Positions 1 to 6,918 of a stretch of DNA of 31,568 nucleotides are shown here, in pieces. The DNA comes from CAZILN01 sp964540005 (lineage in GTDB: Bacteria > Bacteroidota > Bacteroidia > Bacteroidales > SM23-62). A program made the translations under genes and the position numbers. The notes beneath the pieces were generated by a model. The model was given only the letters and a program-made list of their open reading frames with translations. It was not told where the DNA came from and ran no database searches. Numbering within the stretch: the stretch's first letter is position 1; each line of letters begins with the position of its first letter. The DNA lies in contig CAZILN010000387.1 of the NCBI GenBank assembly GCA_964540005.1, positions 1-31,568 of the forward strand, given 5' to 3'.

Positions 1-1
1 C

Positions 2-118
2 AGATATTTCGATACACATGAGGATGAAGGGGATGCATCGGAAGCAAATGAACTGCTTGGGGCCCCTGCCACAACCCTGGATCAGTGGATGGAAATGATC
101 AGGAAGGATCAGGATTGA
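2..118 (+). CDS. C-terminal end of an unidentified protein (partial)
   Basis: An open frame enters from the left edge and ends at TGA 116-118, giving 38 residues. They include ELLGAPATTLDQWMEMI near the end. The pattern 'G-x-P-x-T-x-L-x-x-W/F' close to the C-terminus resembles the tail of NmrA-like or atypical SDR NAD(P)-binding proteins, but so short a fragment cannot settle this. The start lies outside the window. The frame is acidic and free of stops, and it ends just before a hairpin-bearing intergenic region, which fits a real gene end. Confidence 0.45.
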   Translation, partial: RYFDTHEDEGDASEANELLGAPATTLDQWMEMIRKDQD

Positions 119-134
119 ATTACGCGAGCGCATT

Positions 135-155
135 CCCCGAAGCTCTGCTTCGGGG
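135..155. repeat. REP-like hairpin 1
   Basis: CCCCGAAG (135-142) and CTTCGGGG (148-155) are perfect 8-bp complements around the loop CTCTG. No T-tract follows, so it is not a standard intrinsic terminator, although it lies 17 bases after a stop codon. The flanks (GCGAGCGCATT before, TTAGCGAGC after) repeat a GCGAGC word on both sides. Together with hairpin 2 it looks like a REP or MITE-type intergenic element. Confidence 0.65.
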
Positions 156-195
156 TTAGCGAGCACAAATGAAAATATACAATTAATCGATGATT

Positions 196-216
196 CCTCG
201 CAGCTCTGCTGCGAGG
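196..216. repeat. REP-like hairpin 2, same loop as hairpin 1
   Basis: CCTCGCAG (196-203) and CTGCGAGG (209-216) are perfect 8-bp complements around the loop CTCTG, the same loop as hairpin 1. Both are preceded by ATT. Stem sequences differ at compensated positions (CCCCGAAG versus CCTCGCAG), as expected of members of one structural repeat family. The centre-to-centre distance is 61 bases. Confidence 0.65.
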
Positions 217-438
217 AGAGTCAATCCGGGCTCCAGATAATGATACAACTCTGTTAGTTTACTAATGGCATAGAGGGGCAGATTTGTCATCCAGTTTTCT
301 TTTCTAAAATCTGACATGGAATACTTTTCTCAAGTTTTAGTGAATGATCTCATTTTTTCAAACGACTTTTCGAATTTTATAACATTAAATCATTACAACC
401 ATCATAAATTATGTAAATAATCTGTATATTTGCTCATC

Positions 439-1701
439 ATGTGGGAAAATATACAGGTAAATCGACTTATTAGTAAAAAATTACCCCAGACACATGAGCG
501 TACTATTGTGTTGTTAACAGGGGCACGGCAAACAGGAAAAACAACCTTACTAAAATATACTTATCCTGAACTATCCTATTTTAACCTCGATGCTGTGGAA
601 TTCAGGGAGCAGCTTAGCCATATCAGCTCCTTCGCATGGGCAAGGGAAGTTGGAGACGCTGTGATTGATGAAATTCAAAAAGAACCGGAGTTAATAAACA
701 AGATCAAGTTCGCATTTGATGAAGGGGCTCTGAATTTTACGGCTCTTTCGGGCTCAGCCCAGGTGATATTACTGAAAAAAACCAAAGAAACCCTTGCAGG
801 AAGGATCCAAATATTGGAATTATTCCCGTTGATGTTGAGTGAGCTTATTCATGCACAAGAAGAAAAAATTCACGATTCGCTTATTGGAAGACTCATCAGC
901 CCATCATCATCATCATCGGATATTTTAAACAAATTACCTGCAGTTTTGCTTGGCGAAAAGTGGGATAAAGCGATAACAGCTGAGGAATACTTACTTAAAT
1001 ATGGTGGTATGCCTGCGTTGATCCATATACCTGAACCGGATAAGAAAGCAAACTGGTTGCAGGATTATTCAGCAGCCTACCTTGAAAGAGATCTAAATGA
1101 TCTGGTCAGGCTGAATGACCTGATGCCTTTCAGGACTTTTCAGCAGCTTGCTGCCCTGAGATCGGCACACCTGCTTTCCTATTCTGAGCTGGCCAGGGAT
1201 GCTGGGATTGGTACTGAAACAGCACGCCGATATCTGGAGTATCTCAGATTATCTTATCAGACTGTATTGCTTCAGCCATATCATAAAAACCTTACTAGCA
1301 GACTTGTTAAAACGCCTAAGATATATTGGCTGGATAATGGATTGCTTCGTCAACTTGCAGGATATGGATTTGACCTGATGAATGGAGAGATTTATGAAAA
1401 CTATGTAGCAGCAGAATTGGTCAAACTGCTCAGAACTATGAAATCAGATGCAAGCTTAAGTTTTTACAGGACCCGTTCCGGTATGGAGGTCGATTTCTGT
1501 ATTGAAATCCATGGCAGGCTTATCGGGATTGAGGTGAAGAACAGGAAAACCATAAATAAAAGTGACTATACCTCATTGAATAAGCTTAAAGAAGCTACTG
1601 GCAAAGAATGGTTAGCCGGTCTCGTTGTTTACCGTGGGAATGAGATCAAGGAAATTTCTGAAAAGATTTGGTCAGTTCCCTCGTGCAGACTGTTTTCATA
1701 A
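439..1701 (+). CDS. AAA-family ATPase with DUF4143 C-terminal domain
   Basis: A 420-aa protein. The N-terminal P-loop ATPase has Walker A GARQTGKTT (about residues 28-36), Walker B AVIDEIQ (about 75-81) and an ALSGSAQ sensor-like segment. The second half matches the DUF4143 family: a winged-helix-like segment (SYSELARDAGIGTETARRYLEYL) and a C-terminal PD-(D/E)xK-like fold with G-M-E-V-D-F and I-E-V-K. Such proteins are common and poorly understood; some belong to toxin, defence or mobile loci. The frame extends to a TTG at 430, but that codon lies inside the -7-like TATATTTG, so the ATG at 439 is preferred. A TCA microsatellite at about 903-918 encodes a run of five serines near the middle. 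No partner gene is visible. Confidence 0.85.
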   Translation: MWENIQVNRLISKKLPQTHERTIVLLTGARQTGKTTLLKYTYPELSYFNLDAVEFREQLSHISSFAWAREVGDAVIDEIQKEPELINKIKFAFDEGALNFTALSGSAQVILLKKTKETLAGRIQILELFPLMLSELIHAQEEKIHDSLIGRLISPSSSSSDILNKLPAVLLGEKWDKAITAEEYLLKYGGMPALIHIPEPDKKANWLQDYSAAYLERDLNDLVRLNDLMPFRTFQQLAALRSAHLLSYSELARDAGIGTETARRYLEYLRLSYQTVLLQPYHKNLTSRLVKTPKIYWLDNGLLRQLAGYGFDLMNGEIYENYVAAELVKLLRTMKSDASLSFYRTRSGMEVDFCIEIHGRLIGIEVKNRKTINKSDYTSLNKLKEATGKEWLAGLVVYRGNEIKEISEKIWSVPSCRLFS

Positions 1702-1813
1702 GAGAATTATAAATCCATCCATCTATCGCTACATTAACATTTTTTCTCATTTAATATACCCTACAAAAGCATCACAGAAATATCATAATTATCATACTTA
1801 CCTGCAGGCCACA

Positions 1814-2053
1814 CTACACTCTTTTCAATTGCTTCTTCATCACCTTCCCTGTATAAATCTCACCCCTGTCTGTTTTTATCCGGATAAAGTATATGGCCCT
1901 TTCCAGATGGCCCATATCAATCTTGCCTTCAGTTGCAGCAACATCCATTATCTTAACTCCAAGCGCATTGAACAACTCTATTGAAGCAATGGCTTGATCT
2001 GTTTCAATATGAAGTGCTTCCACGACCGGATTAGGATACATTCTGAATTGTCC
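1814..2053 (-). pseudogene. Orphan T9SS type A sorting domain (headless remnant)
   Basis: On the minus strand, about 79 codons encode a recognisable C-terminal sorting domain: FRMYPNPV at the start, then IELFNALGVKIMDV, and finally YFIRIKTDRGEIYTGKVMKK. The 'YPNP' opening and the closing 'G..Y..K..K' strand are hallmarks of T9SS type A cargo domains in Bacteroidota. No start codon and no cargo domain precede it. Upstream in this frame the sequence overlaps the deacetylase gene out of frame. It therefore appears to be the 3' end of a secreted protein whose body was deleted, now lying 17 bases after the deacetylase stop. An alternative is a frameshifted fusion, but the deacetylase is a cytosolic-type enzyme without a signal peptide. 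Confidence 0.7.
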
Positions 2054-2069
2054 TGCAGAAAAATGAATC

Positions 2070-2909
2070 TTACTGGTGAACACCAGCGATGAAATGTTCC
2101 ACGCATTGCCTGATATCATCATGGTACCCACCTTCGAGGACGGCAAAAACTTTCTTGAAGTTTTCTCCCAGAATCCGGCCGCATTGCCAGTAGCCCTCAA
2201 GGGTATATTTAAGGGCCAGCAGCTTGTCCTTCTCGTAGCCGTCAAATCCCGCCGATACGCCAACTACATCAGGAGAAAACTTCAGGGCCCGTTCAATGGC
2301 CCGGTTGATGGATTCAAGCATTTGCTTATCCCCGCTTCCCGCTGAGAGAGGAAAGTTCATGGTATACCCAAGACCCTCACCTTTGCCCGTCTCACCGACG
2401 TCTCCCGTCCAGGGATAGGCATACTGCTGGTGCAGGGAACAGAAGAGTACACGGTCTGATTCATAGAAGATCTGCTGTGTGCCGTCGCCGTGGTGGCCGT
2501 CAATATCCAGTATGAATACCTTTTTTCCTTCATTGACCAGCTTCTGGGCGGCAATGGCAATATTGTTAAACAGGCAGAATCCATCGGCCCTCTCATGTTT
2601 TGCATGATGCCCGGGCGGCCTGACAACAGCAAAACCATTTTGTTCTGATGCCAGGATGGTCAGTCCTATCGCATGGCAGGCAGCCTCGTAACTGTCATTG
2701 TTAACAATTACTTCTGCCAATATGCCTGATCCCTTGCAGATATCCCTAATATATTCTGCATAGGCCCGGCTGTGAATAAGTGTGGTGAATTCTTCCCCGT
2801 TACTGCTGGTTTCTTCCGTGTTTCCTTCAAATGCTGCAACACGGTATGGGCCTTCACCGGAACTATCCTGGTTATGGGCCAGGAATTTGCTGTTAAAAAG
2901 GATCTTCAT
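2070..2909 (-). CDS. HDAC-like deacetylase (AcuC/HDAC class II-like)
   Basis: A 279-aa zinc-dependent deacetylase of the arginase/deacetylase fold, probably cytosolic. Visible catalytic features, numbered from the ATG at 2909, are RPPGHHA (His101-His102), DIDGHHGDGT (metal ligands Asp137 and His139), SAGFDGY (metal ligand Asp223) and LEGGY (catalytic Tyr262). The length is slightly short for the family but all core motifs are present. An open frame continues upstream to 2969, yet those residues belong to the iron-sulfur motif of a decayed activase gene. MKILFNSKFLAHNQ is a typical family start, so 2909 is chosen. The substrate is unknown: acetylated proteins, polyamines or small amides are all possible. 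It lies downstream of rhaA on the same strand. Confidence 0.85.
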   Translation of the reverse strand: MKILFNSKFLAHNQDSSGEGPYRVAAFEGNTEETSSNGEEFTTLIHSRAYAEYIRDICKGSGILAEVIVNNDSYEAACHAIGLTILASEQNGFAVVRPPGHHAKHERADGFCLFNNIAIAAQKLVNEGKKVFILDIDGHHGDGTQQIFYESDRVLFCSLHQQYAYPWTGDVGETGKGEGLGYTMNFPLSAGSGDKQMLESINRAIERALKFSPDVVGVSAGFDGYEKDKLLALKYTLEGYWQCGRILGENFKKVFAVLEGGYHDDIRQCVEHFIAGVHQ

Positions 2910-2945
2910 TTCGGTTATCTGGTTTATGCGTTTATAACTGTATTT

Positions 2946-3140
2946 CACCTGGGAAGGACATGCTTCCACACATGAACCACAGAGAGCTCACCTCTCGCTG
3001 AAGTATGCCACTTCCGTTTCAGAGAGTACTGATTCAGGATTATGGCACCACCTGCAGTGCATGGGACAGCCCTTCAGGAATATCGTGGTACGTATGCCCG
3101 GACCGTCATACAAGGAACCCCTCAATACATCCAGTACCAT
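2946..3140 (-). pseudogene. Glycyl-radical-enzyme activase (radical SAM), 5' remnant with in-frame TGA
   Basis: From ATG 3140 the frame reads MVLDVLRGSLYDGPGIRTT..., then FLKGCPMHCRWCHNPES, the N-terminus of pyruvate-formate-lyase-activase-type radical SAM enzymes; C-x3-C-x2-C at residues 25-32 binds the SAM cluster. After residue 50 (SER) a TGA stop occurs at 2988-2990, and the same frame continues ALCGSCVEACPSQV. Placing Cys at the TGA restores the C-x2-C-x2-C-x3-C-P ferredoxin motif of activases. After this motif the homology ends and the deacetylase gene begins 36 bases later, so roughly three quarters of the activase is missing. It starts 48 bases after the rhaA stop. A B12-independent (glycyl radical) propanediol dehydratase normally accompanies such an activase in rhamnose loci; none is seen here. 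I read this as a decayed remnant. Confidence 0.75.
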
Positions 3141-3187
3141 GCCTGTTTTAGCTTTTATAGTCTCTCACAGCGAACTCTTATCCTTCC

Positions 3188-4456
3188 TTAATTCCTTTTC
3201 GAGCAAACCTCTTTCTCGTACTGCCGGACATTATTTAAGTAATCTGCCCCGGGAGGTACGTCCATTTTCAGGCAGAAATAATCCCAGACATCCCCGAAGG
3301 GCAGTTTCTTGGCTTCCTCCATCAGGGCCAGGCGTTCAAACAGCTGTCCGGAATTCTCATACTCCCTCAGTTTATCTAAGGGTTCCAGCAATGCCTGCAG
3401 GAAGCTGATCTGGGTAGCCCTGGTACCCACCACCCAGGCTCCTATGCGGTTTATGCTTGCATCAAAGAAATCAAGTCCGATATTCACCCTGTCCAACACG
3501 CCGGCACGAACGATCTCATGACACATGGCATATGTGGCATCATTCAGGGTTATTACATGATCGCTGTCCCAGCGCACACCCCTGCTGTAGTGAAACATGA
3601 GTTCATCGGTGAACTGCAGCAACGCAGACACCTTTTCTCCTACCGATTCCGTAGGATGAAAGTGACCCATATCGATGCAGATCATCTTGTTACGGGTTAT
3701 CGCATAACCCAGGTAGAACTCATGTGACCCGGCCACGAAGGATTCACTGGCAATGCCGAATAACTTGCTTTCCAGGCTGTCTGTCATATGTTCAGGAGGA
3801 TATTCCTTCTCAAATATCCTGTCCAGGGATTCTGCCAGGTGTTTCCTGTAAATGTATCGATCAACCGTATCATCCTTTGAACCATCGGGTATCCAGATAT
3901 TATGGATGCACCGGCTGCCCTGCTGTTTTCCTATGAAATCACTGATAAGCCGGCAGCGGTTAACATGCTCTATCCAGAAATTCCTGATTTCAGGATCCTT
4001 GCTGGCCAGAGTAAATCCCCCGTCTGCCAGGGGATGGGAAAAACAGGTACTATTGAAGTCCAGCATGATCTCCCTGGATCTCCCCCAATCCAGCCAGTAC
4101 CGGAAATGCCCGGGTTCTATCCTGTCCCTGTCCACAGTCTCCCCTTTAAAATCCCCATAACTGGCATGCAGGTTCAGGCGGTGGGTGCCCGGAACCAGAG
4201 AATAAACCATATCCAGGTCCTGGCACAACTCATCAATATTGCGTGCCTTCCCCGGATAGTTACCCGTGGCCTGTATGCCTCCCCCGCTGATGCCTGCATC
4301 AGGGGTTTCAAACCCTCCCACATCGTCACCCTGCCAGCAATGGATTGAAACAGAGATCCTCTTTAAGCGGTCAATGGCTTTTTCGGTATCAACTCCCAGC
4401 TCCGAATATTTTTCCCTGGCTGCCTGGTATGATTTTTCGATCAGTGATGTATTCAT
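3188..4456 (-). CDS. rhaA: L-rhamnose isomerase
   Basis: A 422-aa cytosolic metal-dependent isomerase converting L-rhamnose to L-rhamnulose. The sequence shows the family opening (IEKSYQAAREKYSELGVDTEKAI), SIHCWQGDDVGGFE, LHASYGDF, and the metal-site segments ESFVAGSHEFYLGY, DMGHFHPTES and VRWDSDHV. Length matches the family (about 415-425). It lies 21 bases after rhamnulokinase on the same strand, so the two are almost certainly co-transcribed. No dedicated rhamnulose-1-phosphate aldolase follows; instead there is activase debris. Confidence 0.95.
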   Translation of the reverse strand: MNTSLIEKSYQAAREKYSELGVDTEKAIDRLKRISVSIHCWQGDDVGGFETPDAGISGGGIQATGNYPGKARNIDELCQDLDMVYSLVPGTHRLNLHASYGDFKGETVDRDRIEPGHFRYWLDWGRSREIMLDFNSTCFSHPLADGGFTLASKDPEIRNFWIEHVNRCRLISDFIGKQQGSRCIHNIWIPDGSKDDTVDRYIYRKHLAESLDRIFEKEYPPEHMTDSLESKLFGIASESFVAGSHEFYLGYAITRNKMICIDMGHFHPTESVGEKVSALLQFTDELMFHYSRGVRWDSDHVITLNDATYAMCHEIVRAGVLDRVNIGLDFFDASINRIGAWVVGTRATQISFLQALLEPLDKLREYENSGQLFERLALMEEAKKLPFGDVWDYFCLKMDVPPGADYLNNVRQYEKEVCSKRN

Positions 4457-4477
4457 GCTCAGAAATTTAGAAAATAG

Positions 4478-5956
4478 TTAATTGTTTTCAGATATCAGCT
4501 CCAGGTACCCGGTATAGGTCTTCTCCCAAATTTCAGGATTTTCCGGATTACAAGTTTTCAATTCAAATGAATTCCTGACCACCTTCCGTATCTCATCCAG
4601 AGATTTTATATATCCCATAGCCATTGCCTGGACCAGAATATTGCCCGATGCAGTCGCTTCTGCCGGTCCGCTTACCACAGGTATCCCAGTTGCATTGGCG
4701 GTAAACTGGCAGAGCAGTTCATTCTGGGCACCTCCGCCTATGATATGCACTTTTGAAAATACCCTTCCTGATACCTCGGTCAACTGATCCAGAACCCTTC
4801 TGTACTCCATAGCCAGACTTTCGAGAATACAGCGGACGATCGCTGCATGGCCAAGATCATGTTTTTGTCCCGATTCCCTCAGATATTGTTTTATACTTGC
4901 CGGCATATTATCTGGATTATAGAAACCCATCCAGTCAGGATTAATCAATACCTGAAAGGGGTCTGAGCTGCGAGCCATACTTACCAGTTTTTCAAAACTG
5001 TATCCGAAACCTGCGGCCGCCCATATCCTCCTGCATTCCTGCAGCAGCCATAATCCCATGATGTTCTTTAAAAACCTGAACGTCTGTCCCACCCCTCCTT
5101 CATTGGTAAAATTATAATTCAGGGCCGATTTATTTATTATGGGCTGATCAACCTCAATTCCCATCAATGACCAGGTGCCCGAGCTGATATACGCCCAGTC
5201 ATCACCCTCCGAAGGGATGGCAGCTATGGCCGAAGCTGTATCATGTGAGGCAACAGCAGTTACCTGCACATCGTGGAGCCCGGTACTCTCTTCAATATCC
5301 GCGTAAAGCCTCCCTATATGAGTCCCGGGCTGAATTATTTCACACATCAGTTCACGGGGCAGACCCAGTTCCTCGAATATGGCGGACTCCCAGGTCGCCG
5401 AGAGCGGGTTATACAATTGGGAAGTGGTAGCAAAAGTGAATTCCGACTTCATCTGTCCGGTCAGAAGGTAATTGAAGATATCAGGAATGAAAAGGATCTT
5501 GCCGGCAATTTCCAGTACGTCGGGCTGGTCCCTTTTCCAGGCAAATAACTGGTACAGGCTGTTAAACTGCCATAATGCAATCCCTGTTAATTCATATATC
5601 CTGGTCCTGGGAACGATCCTGAAAACCTCATCAAGAATATTATCCGTCCTGTGATCGCGGTAAGCATATGGCGGACCAAGCAGCTTACCCTTGCGGTCAA
5701 CCAGGCCGAAATCCACCCCCCAGCTATCCACTCCCAGTGATTCAGGCTGCCTCCCCTGTTCTCCTGCCAGATTCAATGCGTTAATTAAATGCTCATAAAT
5801 GCGGTATACATTCCAGTATAAGCTGCCATGGATGTTCAACATCCGGTTAGGAAAGCGGTATATTTCCTTCAGTGTGAGCAGATCATTCTCAAGGCTGCCT
5901 GCCATCGCCCTGCCGTTGGAGGCCCCCAGATCAAATGCCAGAAATTCGTGTTTCAT
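4478..5956 (-). CDS. rhaB: Rhamnulokinase (FGGY family)
   Basis: A 492-aa FGGY-family kinase, L-rhamnulose to L-rhamnulose-1-phosphate with ATP. The N-terminal phosphate-binding segment is AFDLGASNGRAM, and RhaB-type segments follow: FPNRMLNIHGSLYWN, DSWGVDFGLVD and GPPYAYRDHRTD. The C-terminal half has ASHDTASAIAA, YISSGTWSLMG and the ATP-site HIIGGGAQNELLCQ with SGPAEATASGN. Size and motif order are normal. The upstream gap to the GntR gene (5957-6048) carries a 12-bp palindrome. The gene is on the same strand as the GntR gene and may be cotranscribed with it. Confidence 0.95.
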   Translation of the reverse strand: MKHEFLAFDLGASNGRAMAGSLENDLLTLKEIYRFPNRMLNIHGSLYWNVYRIYEHLINALNLAGEQGRQPESLGVDSWGVDFGLVDRKGKLLGPPYAYRDHRTDNILDEVFRIVPRTRIYELTGIALWQFNSLYQLFAWKRDQPDVLEIAGKILFIPDIFNYLLTGQMKSEFTFATTSQLYNPLSATWESAIFEELGLPRELMCEIIQPGTHIGRLYADIEESTGLHDVQVTAVASHDTASAIAAIPSEGDDWAYISSGTWSLMGIEVDQPIINKSALNYNFTNEGGVGQTFRFLKNIMGLWLLQECRRIWAAAGFGYSFEKLVSMARSSDPFQVLINPDWMGFYNPDNMPASIKQYLRESGQKHDLGHAAIVRCILESLAMEYRRVLDQLTEVSGRVFSKVHIIGGGAQNELLCQFTANATGIPVVSGPAEATASGNILVQAMAMGYIKSLDEIRKVVRNSFELKTCNPENPEIWEKTYTGYLELISENN

Positions 5957-6020
5957 GAGGTTGGGATTTCAATATCTCTTTTAAGAGAATGAAAATACGA
6001 AAAACAGCGTAACAGGATCA

Positions 6021-6032
6021 TACCAGCTGGTA
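6021..6032. promoter_or_regulatory. 12-bp perfect palindrome upstream of rhaB
   Basis: TACCAGCTGGTA is a perfect palindrome in the 92-base gap between the GntR stop and the rhaB start. A second inverted repeat, TCTCTT-TT-AAGAGA, lies at 5975-5988, 19 bases before the rhaB ATG. Either could be a protein-binding site. Neither resembles the ACTTGTA...TACAAGT sites found before the plus-strand operon, so a different regulator would be implied. Chance occurrence cannot be excluded. Confidence 0.3.
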
Positions 6033-6048
6033 AAATATCAACAAGCTT

Positions 6049-6759
6049 TTAGAAAATCCCGAATACAGCCTGTTCATCCGTATTGCAGTATATTGAGGAA
6101 TAGAAACAGTATCCGGGCCTGTTTGTTTCGAATTTCCTTTCCAGGTGGAGCACGGGATGTCCCTTTTCCAGTTTCAGGTACCTGCTGATCTGAGCATCGG
6201 CCGGAATGGCTTTGATTTTCTGCTCTCCTCCTATCACTTCCAGGTTGTAAGAGATCCTCAGGATATCAAATAAGGACCTGTTCTCAAACTTACGGGATGT
6301 GAAACGCGTGAGATTGATATTGGGGAGATAGTTCCTGTCGAAAAAGATCGGTTTGCGGTTGAATAATCGCAGGCGATCTAAAATAATGCATCCTGATTCA
6401 AGTTCAATATCCGACAGTTTGAAGAAAAATCCCTCCGGCCAGATGGTAACATAAGGTTTGACAAGCACTTTGGTCTCCAGGTTCCCTGATCCCAGTGCAG
6501 AGGTAGTTCCGGCAACTGAAAGTATGCCTATCCCCTGTGGCGATGCATTTACTATACTGCCTTTGCCCTGGTGTTTCTTAATATACCCGTCATTTACAAG
6601 TGCATTGAGGGCCTGCCTGACAGTGGGGCGTGTAATATGGTAGGTGGCACATAAATCATTCTCAGAGGGCAAAAGATCACCATCCTTATATACTCCGTCA
6701 ACAATGTGTTTCCGCAGTATTTCATATAATCTCCTGTATTGAGGTAGTTTTGCGATAAT
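6049..6759 (-). CDS. GntR-family transcriptional regulator, UTRA (HutC) type
   Basis: About 236 aa. The N-terminal winged helix reads LPQYRRLYEILRKHIVDGVY, then LPSENDLCATYHITRPTVRQALNALVNDGYIKKHQGKGSIV, the GntR signature. The C-terminal domain (ILDRLRLFNRKPIFFDRNYLP..., then LKLEKGHPVLHLERKF) is UTRA-like and should bind a sugar or sugar phosphate. No ATG, GTG or TTG precedes the first helix: the in-frame codons from the upstream TAG (6769-6771) are ATC, TGT, ATA, ATT, ATC, GCA. I placed the start at ATT 6759; ATA 6762 or ATC 6756 are equally possible. The nearest TTG (6672) would delete the first helix. The gene is divergent from the E2-led operon, with two matching inverted repeats between them, so it is the likely regulator of that operon and of itself. 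Confidence 0.88.
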   Translation of the reverse strand: MIAKLPQYRRLYEILRKHIVDGVYKDGDLLPSENDLCATYHITRPTVRQALNALVNDGYIKKHQGKGSIVNASPQGIGILSVAGTTSALGSGNLETKVLVKPYVTIWPEGFFFKLSDIELESGCIILDRLRLFNRKPIFFDRNYLPNINLTRFTSRKFENRSLFDILRISYNLEVIGGEQKIKAIPADAQISRYLKLEKGHPVLHLERKFETNRPGYCFYSSIYCNTDEQAVFGIF

Positions 6760-6770
6760 TATACAGATCT

Positions 6771-6786
6771 ACTTGTAAATACAAGT
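6771..6786. promoter_or_regulatory. Candidate GntR operator 1 (perfect inverted repeat)
   Basis: ACTTGTA-AA-TACAAGT has perfect 7-bp arms around 2 bases. It lies 12-15 bases before the probable GntR start, where binding would block GntR transcription. GntR regulators bind short AT-rich palindromes of this type. The site recurs as operator 2. Confidence 0.6.
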
Positions 6787-6866
6787 TGGAATTTATATAT
6801 TTACACTGATTTTAATAATCCACTGTTTATAGTAGATATAACCGATTAACAAATATACTACATTAT

Positions 6867-6882
6867 ACATATATTTACAAGT
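6867..6882. promoter_or_regulatory. Candidate GntR operator 2
   Basis: ACATATATTTACAAGT matches the reverse complement of operator 1 (ACTTGTATTTACAAGT) at 14 of 16 positions. The spacing between sites is 96 bases, and this one ends 36 bases before the E2 ATG, the position expected for control of the plus-strand operon. A weaker half-site with ATATTTACA lies at 6797-6805. Confidence 0.55.
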
Positions 6883-6918
6883 ATTCGTTTCTAACATCTC
6901 AACCAAATATAACAGGAA

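Larger units (their letters stand above)
119..438. other. Intergenic region with two REP-like hairpins
   Basis: About 320 bases lie between the first partial gene and the ATPase. The left half holds two strong hairpins, listed separately. The right half (about 240-438) is AT-rich with no credible gene. It ends in TATATTTG at 425-432, which matches the Bacteroidota -7 consensus TAnnTTTG and lies directly before the ATPase ATG at 439. I see no convincing -33 TTTG at the usual spacing. Confidence 0.5.

Noticed and set aside
901..918. TCA trinucleotide run in the ATPase gene as a phase-variation tract
   Set aside because: A triplet repeat changes serine number but not the frame, so on/off switching is not expected.
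1625..1984. Plus-strand open frame overlapping the ATPase 3' end and the sorting-domain remnant
   Set aside because: Its first part is an out-of-frame shadow of the ATPase and its last part is antisense to the T9SS domain; no protein-like features.
2988..2990. Selenocysteine codon in a functional activase
   Set aside because: The frame matches only the N-terminal quarter of the family and then runs into the deacetylase start, so a nonsense mutation in a decayed gene is the simpler reading. Kept as a finding to check.
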